DNA from: Thermodesulfobacteriota bacterium
Lineage (GTDB): Bacteria > Desulfobacterota > DSM-4660 > Desulfatiglandales > Desulfatiglandaceae
Assembly: GCA_028278625.1 (NCBI GenBank)
Contig: JANQDY010000051.1
Location: 1 to 23,978 of the forward strand
Direction: 5' to 3'
DNA: 23,978 bases
Shown here: one piece after another, positions 1 through 7,399 of the stretch
How positions within the stretch are numbered: the first letter of the stretch is position 1
Layout of the letters: each line of letters opens with the position of its first letter
Notes under the pieces: generated by a model
What the model was told of the DNA's origin: nothing
The model's input: the letters and a program-made list of their open reading frames with translations, nothing else
Database searches by the model: none
Made by a program: the position numbers and the translations under genes

Positions 1-168
1 AAAAAACAGGCTGTCAGGGTTGAGCGCTGGGAAAAGCTTGAGGCCAAGGAGCGTCAGGGACGCTTTCCCATCGGGGTCCTCGTAGACAAGGATATGCCGA
101 CTTATACGGATATTTACCAGGACGTGTGCCAACGGGCCATGGCCTTGCGCCAGGAGGGTAGTATATGA
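1..168 (+). CDS. 2-oxoacid:ferredoxin oxidoreductase beta subunit, C-terminal end (partial)
   Basis: The window opens inside a gene in frame 1 that ends at TGA 166-168, leaving 55 codons. The visible tail contains GRFPIGVLVDKDMPTYTD, the hydrophobic 'FPIG' stretch seen near the C-terminus of the thiamine-diphosphate beta subunits of 2-oxoacid:ferredoxin oxidoreductases (KorB/PorB type). These enzymes oxidatively decarboxylate a 2-oxoacid to an acyl-CoA and reduce ferredoxin in the cytoplasm. The catalytic ThDP region lies outside the window. The stop overlaps the ATG of the gamma-subunit gene (ATGA), so the two are translationally coupled, and this neighbour is the main support for the call. 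The substrate (pyruvate, 2-oxoglutarate, branched or aromatic 2-oxoacid) cannot be read from what is visible. Confidence 0.75.
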   Translation, partial: KKQAVRVERWEKLEAKERQGRFPIGVLVDKDMPTYTDIYQDVCQRAMALRQEGSI

Positions 169-845
169 CCCCTGAAAAGAAAAGGGCACCTAAAAAAATT
201 AAGACAGACAAAGCGGTTTCCGCCAAAAGAACCGCCCGGAAAAAGGCCGGGCCCCTGCCGCAGGCCCGAGTGGAGGTGCGCCTGGCCGGCTCCGGAGGCC
301 AAGGCCTTTTACTGGCCGGGCTGGTGTTGGCCGAGGCTGCCGGGCTGTATGAAGATCGTCAAGTGGCCATGGTCCAGTCCTACGGCCCCGAGGCCCGGGG
401 TGGTGCCAGCAAGGCCGAAGTCATCATCAGCGACGCCACCATTGACTATCCCCACTGCACCAAGGTGGACTTGCTGCTGGCGCTCACCCAGCAGGCTGCC
501 GACGCCTATGGCGGGGACCTTGCCTCCCGGTCCTGGGTCATCGTCGATTCCCATTTGGTTGAACACCCTCCCACCGGCAGGGCACTGGGCCTTCCCTTCA
601 CCGCTGTGGCCAGGGACAAGCTGAAGAAAGTCATGGTGGCCAATGTGGTTGCCTTGGGTGCCATCAGTGAACTGACGGCTCTGGTCACCCGCAGGTCTCT
701 GGAAAAAGCCCTGCTGGCCAGGGTCCCCCCCGGCACGGAGGCCCTCAACAAAAAAGCCTTGGCCGTGGGCGCAAAATTGGCCCGGGATCACAAAAGCACT
801 TTTAATGACGGTCTGCCCCGGGAATTCAGCGCCGCTGATTTATGA
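165..845 (+). CDS. 2-oxoacid:ferredoxin oxidoreductase gamma subunit (KorC/PorG type)
   Basis: A 226-residue protein with the gamma-subunit signature VRLAGSGGQG at about residues 38-47, followed by QSYGPEARGG near residue 75 and VANVVALGA near 165. These are the usual landmarks of the small gamma subunit that joins the alpha/beta ThDP core in ferredoxin-dependent 2-oxoacid oxidoreductases. It starts by a 4-base overlap (ATGA) with the beta-subunit stop, so the ATG at 165 is well supported. The odd feature is a 36-residue Lys/Arg-rich N-terminal extension (MTPEKKRAPKKIKTDK and on) before the core. Most gamma subunits begin within a few residues of the GxGGQG motif. The length agrees with the family once this tail is subtracted. 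The substrate is not determinable. Confidence 0.88.
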   Translation: MTPEKKRAPKKIKTDKAVSAKRTARKKAGPLPQARVEVRLAGSGGQGLLLAGLVLAEAAGLYEDRQVAMVQSYGPEARGGASKAEVIISDATIDYPHCTKVDLLLALTQQAADAYGGDLASRSWVIVDSHLVEHPPTGRALGLPFTAVARDKLKKVMVANVVALGAISELTALVTRRSLEKALLARVPPGTEALNKKALAVGAKLARDHKSTFNDGLPREFSAADL

Positions 846-882
846 TGTGTCTTCTATTATTCGCAGACAGGTGGGTACCAAG

Positions 883-1704
883 ATGAAAGCACAGATCACC
901 CTTACGGTAAATGGCGCCAAAAGGATCATTGCCAAAGGCCTGGCCCGGCATCCGGCTGTTCAAGGGGCCTTTGAAAGTGGAAAGATATTTCTCAAGGGCG
1001 GCACCACGGTTTCGGCCATTGCCGAAGAGTTGGTCGGCATGCCCATGCGGATATCGGGCAGGATCTCACCCCAGGGAACCAAGACCGGACAGGACTATAG
1101 TGGCGGGTACCATTGCGCCATGATTGAAAACGGAAAACTCCTTGACCTGGACGAGTCCCTGGAATCCGCCGTCACCGGGTTAAATGCCGATGATGTTGCC
1201 ATCATCGGTGCCAATGCAATTGATGTGCATGGAAATGCGGCCATCATGTATGGCGCGCCCCTGGGCGGCGGGCCGGGGTTTATCATTTCCGGGCTCATGG
1301 CCGAGATACCCAACGTTTTTATTGCCGCCGGCCTGGAAAAGTTAATACCCGGTTCCCTTGCCGAGATCATACCCAAGGCCGCCCGCAAGGGCGTGGGCCG
1401 CTCCATGGGAATGGCAGTGGGGCTCACCCCCATAAGCGGCCGCATCGTTTCGGAGGATAAGGCCATTGAGCTTCTGGCCCGGGTGAATTGTACTGTTATC
1501 GGCAGGGGAGGGATTTCCGGCGCAGAGGGATCCGCCACCCTGTTGATAGATGGAGATGAGGATCAAGTCCGGAAGGTATTTGATCTTGCCATGGCCCTCA
1601 AAGAAGCCGATGCCAGCGGAACCGTCCAGTCGCTCGCTGAATGCGCCTTTCCCCACGACAAATGCAAGAACCATTTGAGCTGCATTTACAAAAGAAAAAG
1701 ATAA
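883..1704 (+). CDS. Uncharacterised conserved protein, possibly of NagB/CoA-transferase-like fold
   Basis: A 273-residue soluble protein starting MKAQITLTVNGAKR. I chose ATG 883 because an earlier in-frame ATG (805) would overlap the preceding coding region by about 40 bases and add residues unlike the rest; AGGTGGG at 869-875 can serve as a weak ribosome site. Visible landmarks are FLKGGTTVSAIAEELVG near residues 28-44, DVAIIGANAIDVHGNAAIMYG near 104-124, a GGGPGFIISG loop and a C-terminal tail with two cysteines. The GGTT and GANAID motifs resemble glycine-rich loops of NagB/RpiA/CoA-transferase-like or LUD-type proteins, but I do not recognise a named family and assign no reaction. It sits 37 bases after the oxidoreductase gamma subunit and 15 bases before the MmgE/PrpD gene, so it is probably cotranscribed with both. 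Confidence 0.7.
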   Translation: MKAQITLTVNGAKRIIAKGLARHPAVQGAFESGKIFLKGGTTVSAIAEELVGMPMRISGRISPQGTKTGQDYSGGYHCAMIENGKLLDLDESLESAVTGLNADDVAIIGANAIDVHGNAAIMYGAPLGGGPGFIISGLMAEIPNVFIAAGLEKLIPGSLAEIIPKAARKGVGRSMGMAVGLTPISGRIVSEDKAIELLARVNCTVIGRGGISGAEGSATLLIDGDEDQVRKVFDLAMALKEADASGTVQSLAECAFPHDKCKNHLSCIYKRKR

Positions 1705-1719
1705 TCGGAAAAACGGTCC

Positions 1720-3078
1720 ATGACTGAAACCATCAGAAACAAACTGGCCCAATTCATTACGCAAACCCATTACCCTATTCTGCCCCACCGGGTGGTCCAT
1801 CAGAGCAAAAGATGCCTGCTCGATTTTCTGGGCGTTGCCCTGGCCAGCGGAACAACCACCTTGATTGATGGCGTCATGAATATGTTCGCACAAACCGGCG
1901 GCAAGGGGGGAGCTGTCTTGATCGGAGAGGATTTTAGCGCCACGGCTCCCAATGCCGCCTTTATCAATGGGATCAAGGGACATACCCTGGACATGGATGA
2001 CGGGAACCGGTTTGGCAACGTTCATCCGGCGGTGGTGGTTTTTCCGGCGGCTTTGGCCCTGGCGGAAGGCTTGAAAACCAGGGGCGATGATCTCATAGCA
2101 TCCATTGCCGCGGGCTATGAAACGCTTATCGGCCTCGCCAAATCCATTAATCCCGCCCAATTGCAGCGGGGCTTCCACACCACCGCCAACTTGGGGGCCT
2201 TTGGCGCCGCCGCTGCTTGCAGCAAAATACTGGGGCTGAACCGGGAGCAGACGGCCAACGCCTTATCCATCGCCGGATTGTGCGGCGGCGGATTGCTGGA
2301 AGTGCTAACCAGCGGTCAGATGATGAAGCCGTTTCAGACCGCCCGGGCTGCCCAAGCAGGTCTTTTGGCCGCCCAGCTGGCGGCACGGGGGGCTCTGGGG
2401 CCCGAGTTGGCGTTTGAAGGCGAGAAAGGGTTTTTCAAGGCCTATTCGGGTCATTGTCCGGCAGCGGAAGATTTTGAAAGTCTGGGAAAAGACTGGGAGA
2501 TTCTGAACACCTATTTCAAGACCTACTCAGCCTGCCGCCATATCCATCCGGCCCTGGACGCTGCCGCCGAGATTTTTGCAGTCCATGGGCCAAAACCCGA
2601 AGAGATCGCGGGCATAGAGATTGAAACCTATTCCATTGCCAACGCGCTCACCGGCCGGCGCACAATGGAACGGTCTCCCATAGCGGCCAAGTTCAGCATG
2701 CCCGTATCCGTGGCCTTGATGCTGGTATACGGCAGGCTGGATAAATCTCAATACACTGAATGCAAAATATCAAATCCCCTGGTTCAATCCCTGGCTGACA
2801 AGGTGGCCATTACGGTTGATCCGGCAAGTGATGCCCGATATCCCCAGCAAAGGGGCGCGCGGGTTGTGATTAAAACCACTGAACAGGAATTTATCCAAGA
2901 CGTACCAACACCCAAGGGAGAGCCGGAAAATCCTCTCGACGACGACGAATTGGTGGAAAAATTCAGGGGCAACGCAGGTGTGGTCCTGCCGGAGGAAAAG
3001 GTGGGGGAGATACAGGCCACGGTTCTGGACCTTGAGGAAGCCACCACGGAACAGCTCATGAAGCTGCTGGCCAAATAG
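1720..3078 (+). CDS. MmgE/PrpD family protein (2-methylcitrate dehydratase-like)
   Basis: A 452-residue protein that fits the MmgE/PrpD family (about 450 residues). An all-helical N-terminal domain carries CLLDFLGVALAS near residue 32, the GEDFSATAPNAAFINGIKGHTLDMDD stretch near 70, the HP...AALALAEG segment near 105, and GFHTTANLGAFGAAAA near 150. The C-terminal part has the family's later CRHIHPALDA segment near 270 and a GVRI-like catalytic-domain tail. Known members are 2-methylcitrate dehydratase PrpD, cis-aconitate decarboxylase and iminodisuccinate epimerase, so the likely chemistry is dehydration, decarboxylation or epimerisation of a polycarboxylic acid. No citrate synthase or PrpB-like lyase is visible nearby, so the methylcitrate cycle is not supported. 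There is no clear Shine-Dalgarno, and the start follows the preceding stop by 15 bases. It is probably the last gene of the first operon. Confidence 0.9.
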   Translation: MTETIRNKLAQFITQTHYPILPHRVVHQSKRCLLDFLGVALASGTTTLIDGVMNMFAQTGGKGGAVLIGEDFSATAPNAAFINGIKGHTLDMDDGNRFGNVHPAVVVFPAALALAEGLKTRGDDLIASIAAGYETLIGLAKSINPAQLQRGFHTTANLGAFGAAAACSKILGLNREQTANALSIAGLCGGGLLEVLTSGQMMKPFQTARAAQAGLLAAQLAARGALGPELAFEGEKGFFKAYSGHCPAAEDFESLGKDWEILNTYFKTYSACRHIHPALDAAAEIFAVHGPKPEEIAGIEIETYSIANALTGRRTMERSPIAAKFSMPVSVALMLVYGRLDKSQYTECKISNPLVQSLADKVAITVDPASDARYPQQRGARVVIKTTEQEFIQDVPTPKGEPENPLDDDELVEKFRGNAGVVLPEEKVGEIQATVLDLEEATTEQLMKLLAK

Positions 3079-3148
3079 CCCCGGTCATTCAAACAAGACC
3101 CGGTTAACAAGAACCGCCAAACAACAAGGTGCCTGGCCTATTTTTTTC

Positions 3149-3178
3149 TTGACAGATGTTTACTTGTGTATGTATCTA
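3149..3178 (+). promoter_or_regulatory. Sigma-70-like promoter for the ABC importer operon
   Basis: TTGACA at 3149-3154 is a perfect -35 match. TATCTA at 3173-3178 follows at an 18-base spacing as a -10 box (4 of 6 matches). It lies about 140 bases upstream of the binding-protein ATG, just after the end of the MmgE/PrpD gene. A run of seven T residues (3141-3147) immediately precedes it. The spacing is read directly from the sequence; activity is inferred. Confidence 0.5.
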
Positions 3179-3184
3179 TACATA
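3169..3184. promoter_or_regulatory. Operator-like palindrome overlapping the -10 region
   Basis: TATGTAT-CT-ATACATA is a perfect 7-bp inverted repeat with a 2-bp centre covering the -10 box of the importer promoter. A second, offset pair of arms, TGTTTA (3157-3162) and TAAACA (3185-3190), flanks it. The placement suits a repressor such as a TetR- or GntR-type regulator, but no regulator gene is visible in the window. Confidence 0.4.
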
Positions 3185-3231
3185 TAAACAGACATCGGTG
3201 ACACAGTAACTTAATAAATGGATGTTCAACC

Positions 3232-3241
3232 GTTGCGCAAC
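3232..3241. promoter_or_regulatory. Short perfect palindrome GTTGCGCAAC in the importer leader
   Basis: A 10-bp perfect palindrome in the 5' untranslated region, about 50 bases downstream of the putative promoter and 80 bases before the binding-protein start. It could be a regulator site or chance. The rest of the 3079-3320 gap holds no further ORF that I can support. Confidence 0.2.
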
Positions 3242-3320
3242 ACTACCAAGGATGGCCCCTGCTCGCCAGGACGTCGGTTAATAGCATTATTAATTTTTAA
3301 CACTAGAAGGAGGAGATAAC

Positions 3321-4604
3321 ATGCAGTTACGAAAATGGTCGAGCGAATTGATTCTGGTTTTGGCAGCCTTGATGATCGTTACCATGGCTCCGATGCCGTC
3401 CCAGGCAGACGATACCATCAAGATCGGGACAATTAATCCCATGACGGGCGGATTGGCGTTTGCGGGAAAAGAGACTTATGCGGGCATAAAAATCGCCGCG
3501 GACATGCAGAACGCGCGCGGCGGTGTCCATGGTAAGAAGATTGTTCTGGTCAAGGGTGATTCCGCCACGCCAAAAACGGCGATTACAGAAGCGGAACGCC
3601 TGATTAATGTGGAAAAAATCAATCTGTTCTGTGGCCACTATTCGAGTTCAAGAGCCAAGGCCGCCACGACGATTACTGAAAAATACGGCGCTGTTTCGGT
3701 TGTTGTGATTGCCTTGGCCGATGATATTACCGGGCGCGGGTTTAAAAAGGTTTTCCAAATTCCCGGACGCGCCAGCTTTTGGGGCAGTGACTCGGCAAAA
3801 TTTGTTGCGGAACAAGTGGCACCAAAACTGGGGAAGAAGCCGAGCGACCTGACAATCGCCGTGGCGCATGAGGACTCTGACTTTGGAACGAGTATCAGTA
3901 ATGCCTTTGTGAAGACCGCCGAAAAATATGGCATGAAGATTTTGGCTCGGGAACCGTACAGTTATAAAGCCCTTGACCTATCATCAGTGGTTTTGAGGAT
4001 CAAAAGGGCGAACGCGGATGTTCTCGCACTGACGCCCTACATTAGAGACGGCATCCTTTTTATGGAGCAGGCCAGAGACATGAACCTGAATTCCAAGGCA
4101 ATTATCTGTCCGGGAGGGGTGATGGCCAACAGGATTTTTTACGAAAAACTCGGTGACGATATCAATTATGTACTCGTTACTTCAACCGCTTCGTTGGATG
4201 TGCGTAAAGACAATTTTAAGCCTGACGCATGGGAAGCATTACAGGAATTTCAGAAACGATATGAAAAGGCGTACGGAAAAATGCCGGCCCAGGACGCTTT
4301 CCATGGTTTTAACGGTGCCTGGCTTTTCTTTCATTACGCCCTTCCAAATTCAACGTCCCTTGATTCCGATGACGTAGCCAAAAGTCTCCGGAAAATTGAA
4401 TTGGCGCCGGGCGACAGCGTAACGACCTATGGCTATAAATTTGCCGATGAAAACGCATCAAATCCGGGGGCCAACATCATCGGGCGGACCAATGTTTTCC
4501 AATGGCAAAACGGCACCATTGGGCACACGGTTTATCCGCCGGAATTTGCCGGGAGCAAACTCCTTCTCCCGACGCCGCCCTGGGGAAAGAGAGCGATGAA
4601 GTAA
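3321..4604 (+). CDS. Branched-chain amino acid-type ABC transporter substrate-binding protein
   Basis: A 427-residue exported solute-binding protein of the type-I periplasmic fold (LivJ/Peripla_BP_6 type). The N-terminus has basic residues, a hydrophobic core (LILVLAALMIV) and a likely signal-peptidase-I site after SQA at residue 29. The mature protein opens with DDTIKIGTINPMTGGLAFAG, the typical start of this family, and includes GKKIVLVKGDSATPKTAITEAERLI and a DSDFG segment near residue 190. There is no lipobox cysteine, so the protein should be periplasmic and not a lipoprotein. A strong Shine-Dalgarno (AAGGAGGAG, about 3307-3315) supports the ATG at 3321. The family binds amino acids, amides, urea, aromatic acids and other small organic acids, and the ligand cannot be read from the sequence. 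It is the first gene of the importer operon, with permeases and ATPases following. Confidence 0.92.
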   Translation: MQLRKWSSELILVLAALMIVTMAPMPSQADDTIKIGTINPMTGGLAFAGKETYAGIKIAADMQNARGGVHGKKIVLVKGDSATPKTAITEAERLINVEKINLFCGHYSSSRAKAATTITEKYGAVSVVVIALADDITGRGFKKVFQIPGRASFWGSDSAKFVAEQVAPKLGKKPSDLTIAVAHEDSDFGTSISNAFVKTAEKYGMKILAREPYSYKALDLSSVVLRIKRANADVLALTPYIRDGILFMEQARDMNLNSKAIICPGGVMANRIFYEKLGDDINYVLVTSTASLDVRKDNFKPDAWEALQEFQKRYEKAYGKMPAQDAFHGFNGAWLFFHYALPNSTSLDSDDVAKSLRKIELAPGDSVTTYGYKFADENASNPGANIIGRTNVFQWQNGTIGHTVYPPEFAGSKLLLPTPPWGKRAMK

Positions 4605-4610
4605 TAAAGG

Positions 4611-4649
4611 TGGTGGGTTACGGAAACAGCCCATTGATGTAACCCACCA
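4611..4649 (+). repeat. Perfect 11-bp inverted repeat between binding-protein and permease genes
   Basis: TGGTGGGTTAC (4611-4621) pairs perfectly with GTAACCCACCA (4639-4649) across a 17-base loop, starting 6 bases after the binding-protein stop. There is no T-run after it, so it is not a classical intrinsic terminator. In binding-protein-dependent operons, a hairpin in this position commonly stabilises the upstream message or partly attenuates transcription, giving more binding protein than permease. That role is inferred here. Confidence 0.7.
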
Positions 4650-4716
4650 TAGGTTTGGATCTGATGAGGGCCGTACAAAGTTTATTATAATAACCTGAAT
4701 TGATAAGGAGTCATAG

Positions 4717-5574
4717 ATGATCGCCCAAGTTATAGTTGACGGAATATTAATTGGTGGCATCTATGCGCTGATCAGCATTGGATTGACTGTGATATTCGGA
4801 GTGATGCGGATAATAAATTTTGCTCACGGCGAGTATCTGATGGTCGCAATGTATAGCAGTTACTTGATATTTGGTTTGTTAGGCCTAAACCCATATTTAT
4901 CATTAGTTATTGTTGTTCCATTTTTATTTATCATTGGTGTTGTTTCATACTATTTAGTAATACATCCAATTATCCATTCATCAGAACTATCACATGTATT
5001 TGCTACTCTCGGTTTAGGCCTTGCTTTACAAGGACTTGCACTTTATTTATTTGGGGGAGACTTCCGTTCTGTCCCATTTGGTTTATCAAGAAAAATTATA
5101 ACCTTAGGACCAACATTTATAAATATATCCCGGTTAATAGCTTTACTGGTTGCTATTGGTGCGATTTTTGCTCTTTCGCTATTTCTGAAGAAAACATATA
5201 CGGGTAAAGCGATTCGGGCAGCATCTCAGAATCCGGTATCAGCCCAATTAATGGGGGTGAGTCTGAAATCAATATATATGATAACATTTGGTATCGGAAC
5301 TGCAATTGTCGGACTTGCGGGAGGCGTATTGATGCCAATATATGCGGTTTTTCCAAGCATTGGAGGTTTGTTTGTTCTGGTCACGTTTGTTGTCGTCGTT
5401 CTGGGAGGCATCGGCAGTATTTTTGGGGCGTTAGCTGGAGGAATTGTCATTGGAATGACTGAGTCACTGAGTGGCTTCTTTATCGCTCCAGCACTGAAAG
5501 AAGGTATATATTTTATCATTTTTGTTCTCATACTTCTGTTTAAACCGTCAGGGCTCTTTGGAAAAAAAGCCTGA
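4717..5574 (+). CDS. Branched-chain amino acid-type ABC transporter permease (LivH family)
   Basis: A 285-residue, strongly hydrophobic inner-membrane protein. It opens with IVDGILIGGIYALISIGLTVIFGVMRIINFAHGEYLM, which matches the LivH N-terminus including the conserved NFAHGE motif (about residues 34-39). Several membrane segments follow, with the ARRAASQNP-like cytoplasmic coupling loop (KAIRAASQNPVSAQLMGV, about residues 167-184) that contacts the ATPases, and the late GGIGSIFGALAGGIVIG segment near 233. The length is normal for the family. The start has a good Shine-Dalgarno (AAGGAG) 7 bases upstream. The DNA is clearly AT-richer than the binding-protein gene before it. It should form the membrane channel with the LivM domain of the next gene. 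Confidence 0.92.
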   Translation: MIAQVIVDGILIGGIYALISIGLTVIFGVMRIINFAHGEYLMVAMYSSYLIFGLLGLNPYLSLVIVVPFLFIIGVVSYYLVIHPIIHSSELSHVFATLGLGLALQGLALYLFGGDFRSVPFGLSRKIITLGPTFINISRLIALLVAIGAIFALSLFLKKTYTGKAIRAASQNPVSAQLMGVSLKSIYMITFGIGTAIVGLAGGVLMPIYAVFPSIGGLFVLVTFVVVVLGGIGSIFGALAGGIVIGMTESLSGFFIAPALKEGIYFIIFVLILLFKPSGLFGKKA

Positions 5575-5596
5575 TTGAAATTGACAAGGAAGAAGA

Positions 5597-7399
5597 ATGT
5601 TACCTTTCAAATCCTGGGTGGTCTCCAATTTTAAGAAACCACAGACATCTCTCATCATAGGTGTTGTTCTGATTCTATATGCGTGTTCCTTATGGATACA
5701 GAACCCTTTCGTTGGAGACATACTTGCCTCAGTTTTCATGTTTGCATCACTCAGTTTGGCCTGGAACATCCTGGGCGGGTACACCGGACAATTCTCGCTG
5801 GGCCACGCCGGATTTTTTGGAATAGGCGCGTATACTTCCACGGTTTTGTTAACAAATTTCGGTCTAAATCCCTGGTTAGGCATGATATTCGGCGGAATTC
5901 TGGCAGCCTTGGTTGGCGGAATCGTATTTTATCCCTGCTTTAGGCTTACGGGGATTTTCTTTTGCCTTGCTTCTTTGGCTTTTACTGAGGTGATGCGCAT
6001 TCTGTTTCTCCACTTTAGAGGCCTTACGCAGGGGGCAATGGGGATTACAATTCCCTTTGAACAGGGTCTTGCGCACATGATGTTTAGAGACAAGAACGGA
6101 TACATGCTGCTTGGACTCACGTTCATGATTGTCATCGCCCTTATCAGCCGAAAACTTGAGAAATCACGATTTGGATACAAAATGATTGCAGTGAGAGAAA
6201 ACGAGGAGACAACGGAAACGTTGGGCATTAGTTCTTCCAGAACAAAACTCATTGCAATTATGATCAGTGCATTCTTCACCGGCTGTATGGGAACATTCTA
6301 TGCTCAGTTCACGTTGTTGATTGATCCGGATTCCGTATTTAGTGTCATGATGTCGGTTGAATTTGCCCTATTAGCAATACTTGGAGGGATTGGTACTGTT
6401 CTTGGACCCATCATTGGCGCTTTTATACTCATACCGATTGATACGCTTATGCGTGGATATTTAGGTCAGGGGCAGCAGGGATTAAGCCTGATCGCCTATG
6501 GAACACTCCTGGTTATTGTCGTGTTATTTATACCGCAAGGAATACTGCCTTGGCTAAAATCACTTTCAACCAAAAAGGCAAAGTCCGATGATTCTAGGTT
6601 TGGGGAAAGACAAGAAGATGTTTCACTGAAAGAGGAAAGCTCCTTCAATGCTGTATCAATAAGTGAAAGCAGGAGTTCTATTCTTGAAATTGATTCTGTC
6701 AGCAAAAGATTTGGAGGCCTAAGGGTCATCAACGACCTAACCCTATCTGTCAACAGGGGCGAAATCGTCGGTATTATCGGACCAAACGGTGCTGGTAAAA
6801 CAACCCTTTTTAATCTAATAACCGGTTTCTATCAGCCGAATGCAGGCAAAATCACATTTGAGGGAAACGATATCACTTCCCTTAAGCCCCCCCACAAAAT
6901 ATCCAGGCTGGGCATTGCCCGAACCTTTCAAATCGTCAAACCCCTTGAAGCATTGACGGTCTTAGATAATGTCGCTGCCGGCGCGGCACAGAGGTCAAGG
7001 AATTATCGAGAGGCAAGAGATAAAAGCCTACACATCATCTGCTCAGTCGGGTTGGAAAAATACAAAGATGTCAAAGCAACCTCCCTAACATTGCCTGCGC
7101 GGAAACGGTTGGAATTGGCCAGGGCTTTGGCTACGGAGCCAAAACTGCTGCTGCTTGATGAGGTCATGGCCGGCCTCAACCCTACCGAAATTGATGAAGC
7201 CATCAGACTAATCAAAATGATCACAGATTCCGGGGTGACATTATTGGTTATCGAACACCTTATGAAAGCCATCATGAAATTGGCCGATCGTGTCGTGGTC
7301 ATTGATCATGGCCAAAGAATTTTTATCGGGCCACCCCAGGAAGCCAGAAAAGATGACAAAGTAATTAGTGCCTATCTCGGTAAGGATTACGCAATATGA
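5597..7399 (+). CDS. ABC transporter fusion: LivM-type permease joined to LivG-type ATPase
   Basis: A 600-residue two-domain protein. Residues about 15-320 are a LivM-type permease, with LGGYTGQFSLGHAGFFGIGAYT near 59-80, the REN coupling loop near 200 and LLAILGGIGTVLGPIIGAF near 258-276. A charged, low-complexity linker (about 322-360) leads to a LivG-type ATP-binding domain. This has Walker A GPNGAGKTT at 395-403, the Q-loop ARTFQ near 441-445, Walker B LLLLDE ending at E522, D-loop GLNPTE and switch histidine H554. The usual LSGGQ/LPYGQ signature is replaced by a run reading SLTLPARKRLE (496-506), a divergent form that I recall in some LivG homologues. LivM and LivG are usually separate genes, so this fusion fixes their 1:1 stoichiometry. 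The gene starts after AAGGAAGAAG and its stop overlaps the next ATG. Confidence 0.9.
   Translation: MLPFKSWVVSNFKKPQTSLIIGVVLILYACSLWIQNPFVGDILASVFMFASLSLAWNILGGYTGQFSLGHAGFFGIGAYTSTVLLTNFGLNPWLGMIFGGILAALVGGIVFYPCFRLTGIFFCLASLAFTEVMRILFLHFRGLTQGAMGITIPFEQGLAHMMFRDKNGYMLLGLTFMIVIALISRKLEKSRFGYKMIAVRENEETTETLGISSSRTKLIAIMISAFFTGCMGTFYAQFTLLIDPDSVFSVMMSVEFALLAILGGIGTVLGPIIGAFILIPIDTLMRGYLGQGQQGLSLIAYGTLLVIVVLFIPQGILPWLKSLSTKKAKSDDSRFGERQEDVSLKEESSFNAVSISESRSSILEIDSVSKRFGGLRVINDLTLSVNRGEIVGIIGPNGAGKTTLFNLITGFYQPNAGKITFEGNDITSLKPPHKISRLGIARTFQIVKPLEALTVLDNVAAGAAQRSRNYREARDKSLHIICSVGLEKYKDVKATSLTLPARKRLELARALATEPKLLLLDEVMAGLNPTEIDEAIRLIKMITDSGVTLLVIEHLMKAIMKLADRVVVIDHGQRIFIGPPQEARKDDKVISAYLGKDYAI

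Noticed and set aside
805..882. Upstream in-frame ATG as the start of the uncharacterised gene
   Set aside because: It would overlap the gamma-subunit gene by 41 bases, and the added residues look like out-of-frame translation. The ATG at 883 fits better.
1342..2178. Long minus-strand open frame of 278 codons
   Set aside because: It lies antisense to the uncharacterised gene and the MmgE/PrpD gene, crosses their boundary, and its translation resembles no family. It is an artefact of GC-rich codon use.
1720..3078. Methylcitrate cycle gene prpD
   Set aside because: No methylcitrate synthase or methylisocitrate lyase is visible, and MmgE/PrpD members do several unrelated reactions.
3101..3147. 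Intrinsic terminator after the MmgE/PrpD gene
   Set aside because: CGGTT/AACCG (3101-3116) is only 5 bp, and the T-run at 3141-3147 is 24 bases further on, so it does not form a proper terminator.
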